DNA of 52,896 bases from Granulicella sp. L60 (GTDB lineage Bacteria; Acidobacteriota; Terriglobia; Terriglobales; Acidobacteriaceae): the NCBI RefSeq assembly GCF_009765825.1, contig NZ_LMUR01000018.1, positions 1,815,591 through 1,868,486 on the forward strand, read 5' to 3'. The stretch's first letter is position 1. Each line of letters opens with the position of its first letter. The notes beneath the pieces are model-generated. The model made no database searches. It saw nothing but the letters and a program-made list of their open reading frames with translations, and was not told where the DNA came from. Below are positions 45,240-52,896 of this stretch, in pieces. The position numbers and the translations under genes are program-made.

Positions 45240-46292
45240 ATGGAATACAAAACCCTGGGCAACACCGGCCTCCTCGTCTCCACCCTCTGCTTCGGCACCA
45301 TGACCTTCCACGGCGGCGACGGCTTCTGGAAGGTCGTCGGCACCGCCAGCCAGGCCGAAGCCGACGAGCTCATGAAGGCCTCCATCGACGCCGGCATCAA
45401 CTTCTTCGACACCGCCGACGTCTACTCCGAAGGCGAGAGCGAAAAGGCCCTCGGCCAGTCCCTCAAGAACCTCAACATCGCCCGCAAAGACGTCATCATC
45501 GCCACCAAGGTCTACGGTCGCGTCGGCCCCGGACGCAATGACGTTGGCGCATCCCGCGGACACATCATGGACGCCGTAAACGCCAGCCTCCGCCGCCTCC
45601 AGACAGACCACATCGACCTCTACCAGATCCACGGCAACGACACCGTCACCCCCGTCGAAGAGACCCTCCGCGCCCTAGACACCCTCGTCCAGCAAGGCAA
45701 GGTCCGCTACATCGGCGTCTCCAACTGGCAGGCCTGGAAGATCGCCAAAGCCCTAGGCATCTCCGAGTTCAAAAACCTCGCCCGCTTCGACAGCCTTCAG
45801 GCCTACTACTCCATCGCTGGCCGCGATCTCGAGCGCGATCTCGTTCCCCTGCTCGAAGCCGAAAAGACCGGCCTCCTCGTCTGGAGCCCACTCGCCGGCG
45901 GCATCCTCTCCGGCAAGTTCAGCCGCGAAAACCAGAAACCCGCAGGCACCCGCCGCTCCGAGTTCGATTTCCCCCTCGTCGATAAGGAGCGCACCTGGAA
46001 GATCCTCGACGCCATGGCCCCCATCGCCAAAGCTCACGACTGCAGCCCCGCCCGCATCTCCCTCGCCTGGCTGCTCTCCAAGCCCGTCGTCACCTCCATC
46101 ATCATCGGAGCCAAGCGCCTCGACCAACTCACCGACAACCTGGCCGCCATCGAACTCAAGCTCACCCCCGACGAGCTCAAGCAGCTCGACCAGGTCAGCG
46201 CCCTGCCACCCGAGTACCCCGGCTGGATGCTCCCCTTCCAGGGTGCCGCCCGCCTCGCCCCCGCCGAGCGGCCAGTCACCAAATCGGAGTAG
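45240..46292 (+). CDS. Aldo/keto reductase
   Basis: This 350-residue TIM-barrel oxidoreductase has 'NTGLLVSTLCFGTMTF' near the N-terminus and the catalytic tetrad in 'FFDTADVYSEG' (Asp, Tyr), 'IIATKVYG' (Lys) and 'YQIHGND' (His). NADPH-binding residues are in the C-terminal 'SIIIGAKRLDQLTDNLAAI'. It reduces aldehydes or ketones, often sugar or xenobiotic carbonyls; the substrate is unknown. Length is normal. The ATG follows AAAGGATCC. A strong terminator and the second copy of the promoter/terminator-like module follow the stop. Confidence 0.93.
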   Translation: MEYKTLGNTGLLVSTLCFGTMTFHGGDGFWKVVGTASQAEADELMKASIDAGINFFDTADVYSEGESEKALGQSLKNLNIARKDVIIATKVYGRVGPGRNDVGASRGHIMDAVNASLRRLQTDHIDLYQIHGNDTVTPVEETLRALDTLVQQGKVRYIGVSNWQAWKIAKALGISEFKNLARFDSLQAYYSIAGRDLERDLVPLLEAEKTGLLVWSPLAGGILSGKFSRENQKPAGTRRSEFDFPLVDKERTWKILDAMAPIAKAHDCSPARISLAWLLSKPVVTSIIIGAKRLDQLTDNLAAIELKLTPDELKQLDQVSALPPEYPGWMLPFQGAARLAPAERPVTKSE

Positions 46293-46326
46293 CTGTCAAG
46301 CCCCGAAACCCTCCAACCCCGCGCCA

Positions 46327-46425
46327 GTCGCGGCCAATCACGTGGCGTAGAAGATACCTTCCGACAGCTATACAGGATACAGGAACAGAAGAAGCCCCGG
46401 GCCATCACCGGGGCTTCTTCGTTTT
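46327..46425 (+). repeat. Two-copy promoter/terminator-like module, copy 2
   Basis: Blocks CGCGGCCAATCACGTGGCGT, a -10-like TATACA (46370-46375) with GGATACAG, and a GC-rich hairpin align with copy 1 at 9929-10029, with a few gaps. It lies 34 bp after the aldo/keto reductase stop. Confidence 0.55.
46388..46425 (+). terminator. Rho-independent terminator after the aldo/keto reductase gene
   Basis: GAAGAAGCCCCGG (46388-46400) pairs perfectly over 13 bp with CCGGGGCTTCTTC (46408-46420), followed by GTTTT. Confidence 0.9.
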
Positions 46426-46442
46426 ACCCAAGGCAGTATCGA

Positions 46443-46513
46443 GATATAGCCTGAGCGGAAGTGATGGACTGATATTAGAAAGTGATGGATCGTAAGTGAT
46501 GGATTGATATAGA
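46443..46513 (+). repeat. Imperfect tandem AGTGATGGA repeats
   Basis: AGTGATGGA recurs three times (from about 46460, 46481 and 46495), each with GATAT or ATCG nearby. CTGAGCGGA occurs at the left and again just to the right, so the block may derive from local duplications. No ORF is supported. Confidence 0.5.
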
Positions 46514-46516
46514 AGC

Positions 46517-46576
46517 GTCATCCTGAGCGGAGCCCTCTCGCAGTTTCATCGCGAGAGGCGCAGTCGAAGGACCTGC
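46517..46576 (+). repeat. GTCATCCTGAGC...GAAGGACCT dispersed-repeat-like hairpin
   Basis: GTCATCCTGAGCGGAG, then CCTCTCGC (46534-46541) paired with GCGAGAGG (46551-46558), then CAGTCGAAGGACCTGC. The outer GTCATCCTGAGC / GTCGAAGGACCT motif is widespread in bacterial intergenic repeats. The region from 46577 to the MATE start at 46787 has no supported gene. Confidence 0.7.
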
Positions 46577-46786
46577 AATGGACTCGGCGTGCCAATACTC
46601 TCTCCTCATCTCGCACCACATCCGGAACAGTTCCGCATCGTGCTATAGGTCGATACCACCCAGGGCGTTGGTCGCGAATCCTCCACAAGAAGATTCCCCC
46701 ATCCGTCTGCATCCGAAGTACACTGTCAAATCACCTGTTTCGAAGACTTTACACACCAAAGTAGGGAGGGGAGTACCCGCACCATC

Positions 46787-48163
46787 ATGTCCGTTCGCCA
46801 GCAAATCCGTCCGGTGCTCACCCTTGCCCTCCCGCTCATCCTTGCCGAACTCGGCTGGATGTCCATGGGCATCGTCGACACCGTCATGGTCGGACACATG
46901 GCCAACCCAGCCCTCGCCATCTCCGCCGCCGCCCTCGGTCAGGTCCTCTACAACACCATCGCCTTCGGCATCTCCGGCGTCCTCCTCAGCCTCGACACCT
47001 TCCTCTCCCAGTCCCACGGTGCAGGCCGCTTCGACGAGGCCAACCGCTGGCTTCTCCACGGCCTCATCCTCGCCGCCGGTCTTGCCCTCACCCTCATCCT
47101 CATCGTCCTCTGCGCCCCCATCCTCATGCTGCGCCTGCCCATCGACCACCAGGTCCTCACCGGTTCCGTCGCCTTCCTCCGCGCGCTCAACTACGGCACC
47201 CCCGCACTCTTCCTCTACTTCACCCTCCGCCGCTACCTCCAGGCCTTCAACCACGTCCGCCCTATCGCCCTCGCTCTCGTCACCGCAAACCTCATCAACG
47301 TCGTAGGCAACTGGCTCCTCATCTACGGCCACTCCTTCGGCCCCATCCACATCCCCGCTCTCGGCGTCACCGGATCCGGCCTCTCCACCTCCATCTCCCG
47401 CTGCTACCTCGCCCTCTTCATGGTCCTTGGCCTCTGGCGCATCGAACGCCGCCACCACTACGGCCTCCGCAGCATGCAGCTCCACTTTGAACCCCACCGC
47501 CTCCGCCGCCTCGCGCTCCTCGGAGCACCCGCAGGCAGCCAGATCTTCGTCGAAATCTCCATCTTCGGTATGGTCACCTTCCTCATCGGCACCATGGGCC
47601 GACTCCCGCTCGCAGGCCACGAGATCGCCCTCAACTGCGCCAGCTTCACCTTCATGGTCCCCTTCGCCATCTCCGCCGCAGCCGCCGTCCGCGTAGGCCA
47701 GGCCATCGGACGCAAAGCACCCACCGAAGCCGCCTCCGCAGGCTGGGCCGCCATCCTCCTCGGAGCCACAGCCATGGCCATCTTCTCCGCGGTTCTCCTC
47801 ACCTTCCCCCGCGCCATCGCCGGCTCTTTCACCACCGACCAGGCCGTTATCGCCGCCACCGTCCCCCTGCTCTTCGTCGCCGCCATCTTCCAGTTCTTCG
47901 ACGGCCTCCAGATCACCGCCACCGGAGCCCTCCGCGGCGCAGGCAACACCCACGCCGGCCTCTACATCCAGATCGTCGGCTACTGGATCATCGGCCTCCC
48001 CATCGGCTACCTCTTCGCCTTCCGCCTCCACTACGGAGCCGTAGGCCTCTGGCTCGGTCTCTGCGCCGGACTCGTCGTCGCCGGCCTTACCCTCACCGCC
48101 ACCTGGCGCCACACCACCAAAAAACTCCGCGCCACCCTCCCCCACCAACTCTCAAAAATCTAA
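46787..48163 (+). CDS. MATE-family multidrug/toxin efflux transporter
   Basis: This 458-residue protein has twelve hydrophobic helices in two pseudo-symmetric halves. The N-terminal half begins 'TLALPLILAELGWMSMGIVDT', and the second half has 'LLGAPAGSQIFVEISIFGMV' and 'FQFFDGLQITATGALRGAGN', both typical of NorM-type MATE proteins. It would export cationic drugs or metabolites in exchange for Na+ or H+, in the inner membrane. The coding strand is very C-rich at wobble positions. The ATG has an upstream GGGAGGGGAG, though more distant than usual. It is convergent with the EamA transporter gene, 9 bp apart. Confidence 0.93.
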   Translation: MSVRQQIRPVLTLALPLILAELGWMSMGIVDTVMVGHMANPALAISAAALGQVLYNTIAFGISGVLLSLDTFLSQSHGAGRFDEANRWLLHGLILAAGLALTLILIVLCAPILMLRLPIDHQVLTGSVAFLRALNYGTPALFLYFTLRRYLQAFNHVRPIALALVTANLINVVGNWLLIYGHSFGPIHIPALGVTGSGLSTSISRCYLALFMVLGLWRIERRHHYGLRSMQLHFEPHRLRRLALLGAPAGSQIFVEISIFGMVTFLIGTMGRLPLAGHEIALNCASFTFMVPFAISAAAAVRVGQAIGRKAPTEAASAGWAAILLGATAMAIFSAVLLTFPRAIAGSFTTDQAVIAATVPLLFVAAIFQFFDGLQITATGALRGAGNTHAGLYIQIVGYWIIGLPIGYLFAFRLHYGAVGLWLGLCAGLVVAGLTLTATWRHTTKKLRATLPHQLSKI

Positions 48164-48172
48164 AGCCGCAAC

Positions 48173-49093
48173 CTAAGGCCCCAGCCCCTCAACCTCCAGC
48201 CCCACCCGCGTCTTCGACCGTGTCGTCAATGTCACCGCCGAAGCCACAATCAATCCTCCCCCAACCCAAGCACTCGGCCCCAGCCGCTCTCCCAGCACAA
48301 ACACCCCCAGCAGACTCCCCATCAGCGGCTCCATATTCAACAACACACCCGCCTGCGAAGCCGGAACCTGCGTCATCCCCCAGTTCCACAGCAGCGTCGT
48401 CGTCGCCGTACACAACACCCCGCTCCCCGCCAACGCCAGCCACGCCTTCACCGACACCCCATGCACCGGCGGCATCCCATACTTCACCGGCACCCACACC
48501 ATCAGCATCAACGTCCCCAGCAGCAACCCATACGCCGTCACCACCACCGGCGAGTGCCTCTCCATCAACCGCTTATTCAGCAGAATCCAGAACAGCGCAA
48601 TCGTCAGCGACACCACCACCAGCAGATCTCCCTTCAACGAAGCCCCGCCCACACCATGCTTTCCTCCCAGCGCAATCAGCGCCGCCCCGCACGTCGACCC
48701 CGCCAGCGCCATCCATCCCACCCGGTCCATCCGCTCATGCGCAAACGCCGCCGCCCCCACCGCCAACAGCACCGGCATCGTCCCCACCATCAGCGAAGCG
48801 TGGCTCACCGTCGTAATCGACAGCGCATAAAACTGAATCAGAAACTGCAGCGGCACCCCAAGAAACGAAGCGATCAGCAGCAATCCCCACTCGCCCCCGT
48901 TCAACCCCGGCCGATGCGTCACCAGCAACGGCAGCAGCACCACCAGCGCAAACAAAAACCGGTACAGTACCATATGCGCGAAGCCCATCTCCATCAGCGC
49001 AATCTTGCCGAAGAAAAATCCGCACCCCCACAACGAACTAGCCATCGCGCACGCCGCAAACCCCAGCGCCCGCCTCTTCTCTAAAACCGCCAT
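48173..49093 (-). CDS. EamA/DMT-family transporter
   Basis: This 306-residue protein is called from the ATG at 49093; the frame is open to 49255, but that part crosses the M13 terminator and is not family-like. It has ten predicted helices as two EamA repeats: 'FAACAMASSLWGCGFFFGK' opens the first and 'GDLLVVVSLTIALFWILLNK' the second, with 'PLMGSLLGVFVLGERLGPSAW' near the end. DMT exporters/importers move amino acids, nucleotide-type metabolites or drugs across the inner membrane. The substrate is unknown. It is convergent with the MATE gene. Confidence 0.9.
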   Translation of the reverse strand: MAVLEKRRALGFAACAMASSLWGCGFFFGKIALMEMGFAHMVLYRFLFALVVLLPLLVTHRPGLNGGEWGLLLIASFLGVPLQFLIQFYALSITTVSHASLMVGTMPVLLAVGAAAFAHERMDRVGWMALAGSTCGAALIALGGKHGVGGASLKGDLLVVVSLTIALFWILLNKRLMERHSPVVVTAYGLLLGTLMLMVWVPVKYGMPPVHGVSVKAWLALAGSGVLCTATTTLLWNWGMTQVPASQAGVLLNMEPLMGSLLGVFVLGERLGPSAWVGGGLIVASAVTLTTRSKTRVGLEVEGLGP

Positions 49094-49115
49094 ACATTCA
49101 CTCTCGCACACCCCA

Positions 49116-49154
49116 CAAAAGAAAACGGGAGAGCAAGCCGAAGCCGCTCTCCCG
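49116..49154 (-). terminator. Rho-independent terminator after the M13 peptidase gene
   Basis: On the - strand CGGGAGAGC pairs perfectly with GCTCTCCCG (49126-49154 in + coordinates, 11-nt loop), followed by TTTTCTTTT. It separates the peptidase from the EamA transporter gene. Confidence 0.92.
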
Positions 49155-49187
49155 ATCACAACCAAGCTACTAGTCTCTAAGCTGCCG

Positions 49188-51302
49188 CTACCAGACCCTG
49201 CAACTCTGCACCGGCACCATCGGCGAACCCTTCTTGCATCCAAATGCCGCCGCAAATCCCGGCTGATTCACAATCGCGCCATTCGCGCGGAAGTGGTCTG
49301 GAGAGTGGGGATCCGTCAGCACCTGATTCCTCACCTGCTCCGGCCGCGAGTTCTCGCAGTAGTTCTGCGCGAAGCCGATGTAGAACCGCTGCGGAGACGT
49401 ATAGCCGTCCTTCTTCGCCGCAAGGTCCACACCCTCCTTCTTCGCCCGGTCCAGATAAGCGATATACGCCAGCACCAGCCCACCGTTATCCGCGGTGTTC
49501 TCGCCCAGCGTCAGCTTGCCGTTCACCTTCACATCATCGACCGCCGTAAAGCTGCCGTACTCGTTCACCAGGCAGTCGGTGCGCGCCACGAAGTTCTTCG
49601 TATCGTCCGCCGTCCACCAGTCGTTCAGGTTGCCCTTGCCGTCGAACTTCTTGCCCTCATCGTCGAACCCATGCGTCAGCTCGTGCCCAATCACCGCACC
49701 GATGTGTCCATAGTTCACCGCATCGTCTTCCTTCGAGTCATAGAACGCCGGCTGCAGAATCCCGGCAGGGAAGTTGATGTCATTCATGCTCGGATCGTAG
49801 TACGCGTTCACCGTCGGCGGCGTCATCCCCCACTCGCCATGGTCCACCGGCTTGCCGATCTTCGCCAGCTGACGGTCGTTCTCAAACTCATCCGCGCGTA
49901 TCTTGTTGCCCAGCGGATCTTCCGGCTTAATCTCCAGCTTCGTATAGTCTCTCCACTTGTCCGGATAGCCGATCTTGTTCGCCACCAGGTGCAGCTTCTC
50001 CTTCGCCTTCACCTTCGTCTCAGCCGACATCCACTCGCTCTGGTCGATGTCCTGCTCCATCGCGGCCTCAATGTCATGAACCATCTCCAGCATCTTCGCC
50101 TTGCTGTCTCCAGCAAAGTACTGCGCCACATACACCTTGCCCAGCGCCTCGCCCAGCGCGCCGTTTACGGAGTTCGAGCAGCGCTTCCATCGTGCCGCCT
50201 GCTCCGGCTGTCCTTCAAGCTTGCGGCCATAGAAGTCGAAGTTCTCTTCATCGAACCGCTTCGGCATCCGCCCAGCCATCGCCGTCAGCAACTGGTACCG
50301 CATATAAGCCTTCAGCGTCTCCAGGTCCGTCGCGTTGACCTCCTTCACCAGCGCAGGGAAGAAATCCGGCGTCGCATTGTTCAACTCGCTCACACGCGGC
50401 GAGTGAACCGCATCCTGAAACGCCCCAAAGTCCACGCCCGGTATCGTCGCCTCGAACGTAGCGATCGGCTGCAGATGATACGTCTTCTCCGGATCTCTCA
50501 TCTCCGTTACTGTCATCGAAGCCTTCGCCAGCGTCGTCTCAAACGCCATCATCGCGTCGGCATCCTTCTTCGCCTGCTCCGGCGTGCTTCCCGCCAGCGT
50601 CAGCATCTTCGCCACATGGTCCACATACTGCTGCCGCAGCTCTACATCCTTCGCGCCCGTGCGCAGGTAGTAGTCCCTCTCCGGCAATCCCAGCCCGCCC
50701 TGCTGCACTGCCGCAATCTGCTTCGCCGCATCCTTTAGGTCCTGCTGTTCGCCATAGCCGAAGAAAACAGTCACGCCCATCCGCTGTAGCTTGCCCACCA
50801 CCGCCGGCAGCTGGTCCTTGCTCTTCAACGCATCGATCTCATGCAGCAGAGGCTCCACCGGAGCCAGTCCCTTCTGTTCGATCAGGTCCGTATTCATGCA
50901 CGCCTTGTAGTAGTCGCCGATCTTCTGCTCATCCGGTGACCGGCCCGCGCCTCCCGCCGCCGCCTTGTTCAAAATCCCATTCAGCGACTGCGTATTCACG
51001 TTGTACAGCTCATAAAACTGGTCCACTCCCGCCTGGTCCGCAGGAATCGGATGGTTCGCCGCAAACTTTCCGCACGCAAACTTGTAGAAGTCGTTGCAGG
51101 GGTCCACCGTCGTATCAATCGACGTCTTATCGAAGCCTGGAACGGGCAGATAAACCTGCGTCGGCTTGCTGCTGTCGACCGCGATCTCGACTCGTTGCGC
51201 AACGCCCGTGCTCCAAGCTCCAGCCGCCATCAACGCAACCGCCACACGCAACGCAGCCCGGCGTCCGTCCTTGCCTGCCGCTAACTCCCGTCCAATCATC
51301 AT
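49188..51302 (-). CDS. M13-family metallopeptidase (neprilysin-like), exported
   Basis: This 704-residue protein has a signal peptide ('RVAVALMAAGAWSTGVAQ'), then the M13 N-terminal domain ('DPCNDFYKFACGKF'). The peptidase domain has the zinc site HELTH followed by GFDDEG (near residue 540), with the third ligand Glu in 'GENTADNGG'. It ends in the C-terminal 'CRVW', the conserved CxxW of the family. It is a zinc endopeptidase that acts on short peptides in the periplasm. The neprilysin/PepO-like length and domain order are standard. The ATG follows AGGAGAAGAA. The gene ends at a strong terminator. Confidence 0.95.
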   Translation of the reverse strand: MMIGRELAAGKDGRRAALRVAVALMAAGAWSTGVAQRVEIAVDSSKPTQVYLPVPGFDKTSIDTTVDPCNDFYKFACGKFAANHPIPADQAGVDQFYELYNVNTQSLNGILNKAAAGGAGRSPDEQKIGDYYKACMNTDLIEQKGLAPVEPLLHEIDALKSKDQLPAVVGKLQRMGVTVFFGYGEQQDLKDAAKQIAAVQQGGLGLPERDYYLRTGAKDVELRQQYVDHVAKMLTLAGSTPEQAKKDADAMMAFETTLAKASMTVTEMRDPEKTYHLQPIATFEATIPGVDFGAFQDAVHSPRVSELNNATPDFFPALVKEVNATDLETLKAYMRYQLLTAMAGRMPKRFDEENFDFYGRKLEGQPEQAARWKRCSNSVNGALGEALGKVYVAQYFAGDSKAKMLEMVHDIEAAMEQDIDQSEWMSAETKVKAKEKLHLVANKIGYPDKWRDYTKLEIKPEDPLGNKIRADEFENDRQLAKIGKPVDHGEWGMTPPTVNAYYDPSMNDINFPAGILQPAFYDSKEDDAVNYGHIGAVIGHELTHGFDDEGKKFDGKGNLNDWWTADDTKNFVARTDCLVNEYGSFTAVDDVKVNGKLTLGENTADNGGLVLAYIAYLDRAKKEGVDLAAKKDGYTSPQRFYIGFAQNYCENSRPEQVRNQVLTDPHSPDHFRANGAIVNQPGFAAAFGCKKGSPMVPVQSCRVW

Positions 51303-51454
51303 TTCTTCTCCTATTTGCTACAAAGCTTTTGTATCACCTGGCCCATACCACCCACCAACTTCACGGCTCCCGATGCACACCTTGGCGCAGTTCCTTCGTC
51401 TGTGAAACATTAGTGTACGAACGATCGAATAAACAGGGATACGCGCCCTCCGCC

Positions 51455-52896
51455 ATGTTGGTTCCCACGCACCCAAATTCGACCCCACACCGCCGCTCCC
51501 GTCTCCCGTTGCCCGGTCTGTCCCTATTCAGTCTGATCCTCTTCGGCATCCTCGCCTCAGCCCCACTCCACGCCAAAGGCCCCGCCGCCCCCCAGCGCAT
51601 CCCCCTCGACAGCCTCGGCTTCCAGAGTCTCTCCCCGCAATTCCTCCTCAGCGGCAGCTCCATGCTCACGCTCCACTACGTCGACGGCCAGCACCTCCTC
51701 ATCACCTTCAACGCCCGCCACCTCATGACCCGCCTGCCCGACGAGCCCGAAGACGACATGGACCGCAACGTCGACGCCGTCCTCCTCGAGCTTCCCTCAG
51801 GCCACATCCTCGCCCGCACCACCTGGCGCCTGCACGATCACGGCCAGTACCTCTGGAGCCTTGGCCACGGCCAATTCATCCTCCGCGTCCGCGACTCCCT
51901 CACCCTCTTCGCGCCCCTCGCCAACCTCGTCTCCGGCCAGCCCTTCGCCGAGCGCAAGTTCCTCAACTCCGTCGACCGCACCATCGCCACCATCCTCCTC
52001 TCGCCCGACGCCGACCTCCTCATCATCGAATCCCGCAAACGCACCCCACCCGCGCCCAAGCCTGTCGACCCGCTCTCCACCCCCCGCCAGACCGGACTCA
52101 TCGAACGCGAACCCTACCGCGCTCCCGTCCAGGTCAACTTCTACCGTCTCCTCTGGCAGGACGACACCGTGATCCCCAAATCCGCCGGCCGCGTCGTCAC
52201 CCGATCCACCGGCATGATCCCCGCCACCGCCTCCGGCTATCTCGCCATCGTCGACCAGGGCCGCCAACACTTCGCCTTCGACTTCCACTCTTACACCGGC
52301 AAGATCGACGAGCTCGCCCCGCTCGACTCCACCTGCCCCCCAGCCCCCCTCTTCGTCAGCCACAGCGAGTTCATCGCCTTCGCCTGTCACGAAGGCCAGG
52401 GCCTCCACGTCCTCGGCGGCTTCAATATGCGCGGTGAAGAGATGTGGGAGCAGAACCTCTACGGAGACTACCTCGCCCCCTCCCTCGTCTTCGCCCCCGC
52501 CAGTGGACGCTTCGCCTTCAGCCGCATCCTCGCCCACTCCACCCTCGTCCCCGACCAGCCCGTCAGCGCCGACGAGATCCAGTCCCAGACCGTCGTCGTC
52601 TACCAGACCAACTCCGGCAAACAGATCCTCCGCGCCGAGTGCTCCCCCGTCGAACGCGCCGGCCAGAACTTCGCCCTCGCTCCCGACGGCCTCTCCCTCG
52701 CCGTCGTCCACGCCGACGCCATCGAGATCTACGCCCTCCCCGCCCTGTCCTCCAAAGAGCAAGCCGAAGTCAAGCTAGCCGAAGCCTCCGCACCCCCGCC
52801 AAACGACATCCCCGTCCACTTCGGAAGCGAGTCCGCCCAGGCCATCGAGGCCGACTCCTCCACCCCCGACAACCCCTCCACCGCACCCGCCCCCCC
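51455..52896 (+). CDS. Exported hypothetical protein, 3' partial
   Basis: An ATG at 51455 opens a frame that continues to the window edge without a stop, at least 480 residues. The N-terminus has basic residues followed by a hydrophobic segment ('PGLSLFSLILFGILASAPLHA') resembling a signal peptide. The rest is beta-rich: 'FLLSGSSMLTLHYVDGQHLL', 'LWSLGHGQFILRVRDSLTL', and 'FNMRGEEMWEQNLYGDY' with 'FAPASGRFAFSRI' later. It resembles WD40/beta-propeller-like quinoprotein repeats in flavour, but no family is certain. It ends within an Ala/Pro-rich stretch. Codon use is strongly C-ending, as in other + strand genes here, and no competing frame on the - strand looks genuine. Confidence 0.8.
   Translation, partial: MLVPTHPNSTPHRRSRLPLPGLSLFSLILFGILASAPLHAKGPAAPQRIPLDSLGFQSLSPQFLLSGSSMLTLHYVDGQHLLITFNARHLMTRLPDEPEDDMDRNVDAVLLELPSGHILARTTWRLHDHGQYLWSLGHGQFILRVRDSLTLFAPLANLVSGQPFAERKFLNSVDRTIATILLSPDADLLIIESRKRTPPAPKPVDPLSTPRQTGLIEREPYRAPVQVNFYRLLWQDDTVIPKSAGRVVTRSTGMIPATASGYLAIVDQGRQHFAFDFHSYTGKIDELAPLDSTCPPAPLFVSHSEFIAFACHEGQGLHVLGGFNMRGEEMWEQNLYGDYLAPSLVFAPASGRFAFSRILAHSTLVPDQPVSADEIQSQTVVVYQTNSGKQILRAECSPVERAGQNFALAPDGLSLAVVHADAIEIYALPALSSKEQAEVKLAEASAPPPNDIPVHFGSESAQAIEADSSTPDNPSTAPAP

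Noticed and set aside
46643..48148. Long antisense frame (about 501 codons) opposite the MATE gene
   Set aside because: Almost entirely Glu/Gly/Asp/Ala; explained by the high-GC sense gene.
49005..50738. Long + strand frame (about 577 codons) opposite the M13 peptidase
   Set aside because: Arg/Leu/His-rich, without domains; the M13 gene has catalytic motifs and a signal peptide.
51797..52762. - strand frame of 321 codons over the last gene
   Set aside because: Gly/Asp/Glu/Val-rich shadow; the + strand frame from 51455 has a signal peptide and ordinary composition.

Overview
The window reads as a piece of a high-GC chromosome, most likely from an Acidobacteriota (Terriglobia, Granulicella/Edaphobacter/Terriglobus-like) bacterium. 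This is inferred from the gene set: a DUF2339/DUF3999 pair, a lysine cluster containing an M29 aminopeptidase, carboxypeptidase-regulatory-like exported proteins, an M13 peptidase, a YpdA-like flavoprotein, and characteristic 3'-end palindromic repeats. No rRNA, tRNA, CRISPR array, prophage, transposase or integrase was found. The + strand is C-rich almost throughout, whichever strand the genes are on, so it is probably the lagging-strand template side of one replichore.

Layout. 1-4.8 kb: the tail of a short-chain dehydrogenase, a small charged protein, a zinc-free MDR oxidoreductase, a NodI/DrrA-type ABC exporter (ATPase plus permease) and a YpdA-like reductase. 4.9-6.4 kb: two coupled response regulators (receiver-HPt and NarL type). 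6.5-9.7 kb: the DUF2339/DUF3999 membrane pair. 10-19.4 kb: ftsK, a PA2169-like four-helix protein, a DoxX-like protein, uppP, an SH3-like/TPR-like exported protein, a TPR membrane protein and a ClC channel with CBS domains. 19.5-24.3 kb: a threonine/serine dehydratase, a patatin fused to an outer-membrane barrel, and an exported carboxypeptidase-regulatory-like protein.

24.4-36.1 kb is the metabolic core. On the - strand, asd-lysC-dapB-M29 peptidase and then dapA-dapD-rnj encode most of the aspartate-to-lysine/diaminopimelate route (succinylase branch) plus ribonuclease J. A 3.5-kb block splits the dap genes: a DUF4142 gene on the opposite strand, a DUF2306 gene and a Tat-exported HisC-like aminotransferase. 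Within it, the DUF2306 gene lies between two 40-bp direct repeats (36/40 identical), one of which is the 3' end of the aminotransferase gene. Base skew is reversed inside that segment, which looks like an inserted or inverted piece.

36.1-52.9 kb: a DUF1569 protein, a small membrane protein, a cupredoxin-like lipoprotein, NAD-type isocitrate dehydrogenase, nrdR, a UPF0104-type membrane protein, a lytic transglycosylase, a Cof-type HAD phosphatase, threonine synthase, a STAS protein, an aldo/keto reductase, MATE and EamA transporters, an M13 peptidase, and an exported protein running off the end.

The most interesting non-coding signal is a family of six dispersed imperfect palindromes (about 100-200 bp). 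Each begins 1-30 nt after a stop codon, and all six lie in the same orientation relative to the gene they follow. A second, two-copy module (-10-like box plus perfect GC-rich terminator hairpin) lies near 9.93-10.03 kb and 46.32-46.43 kb.
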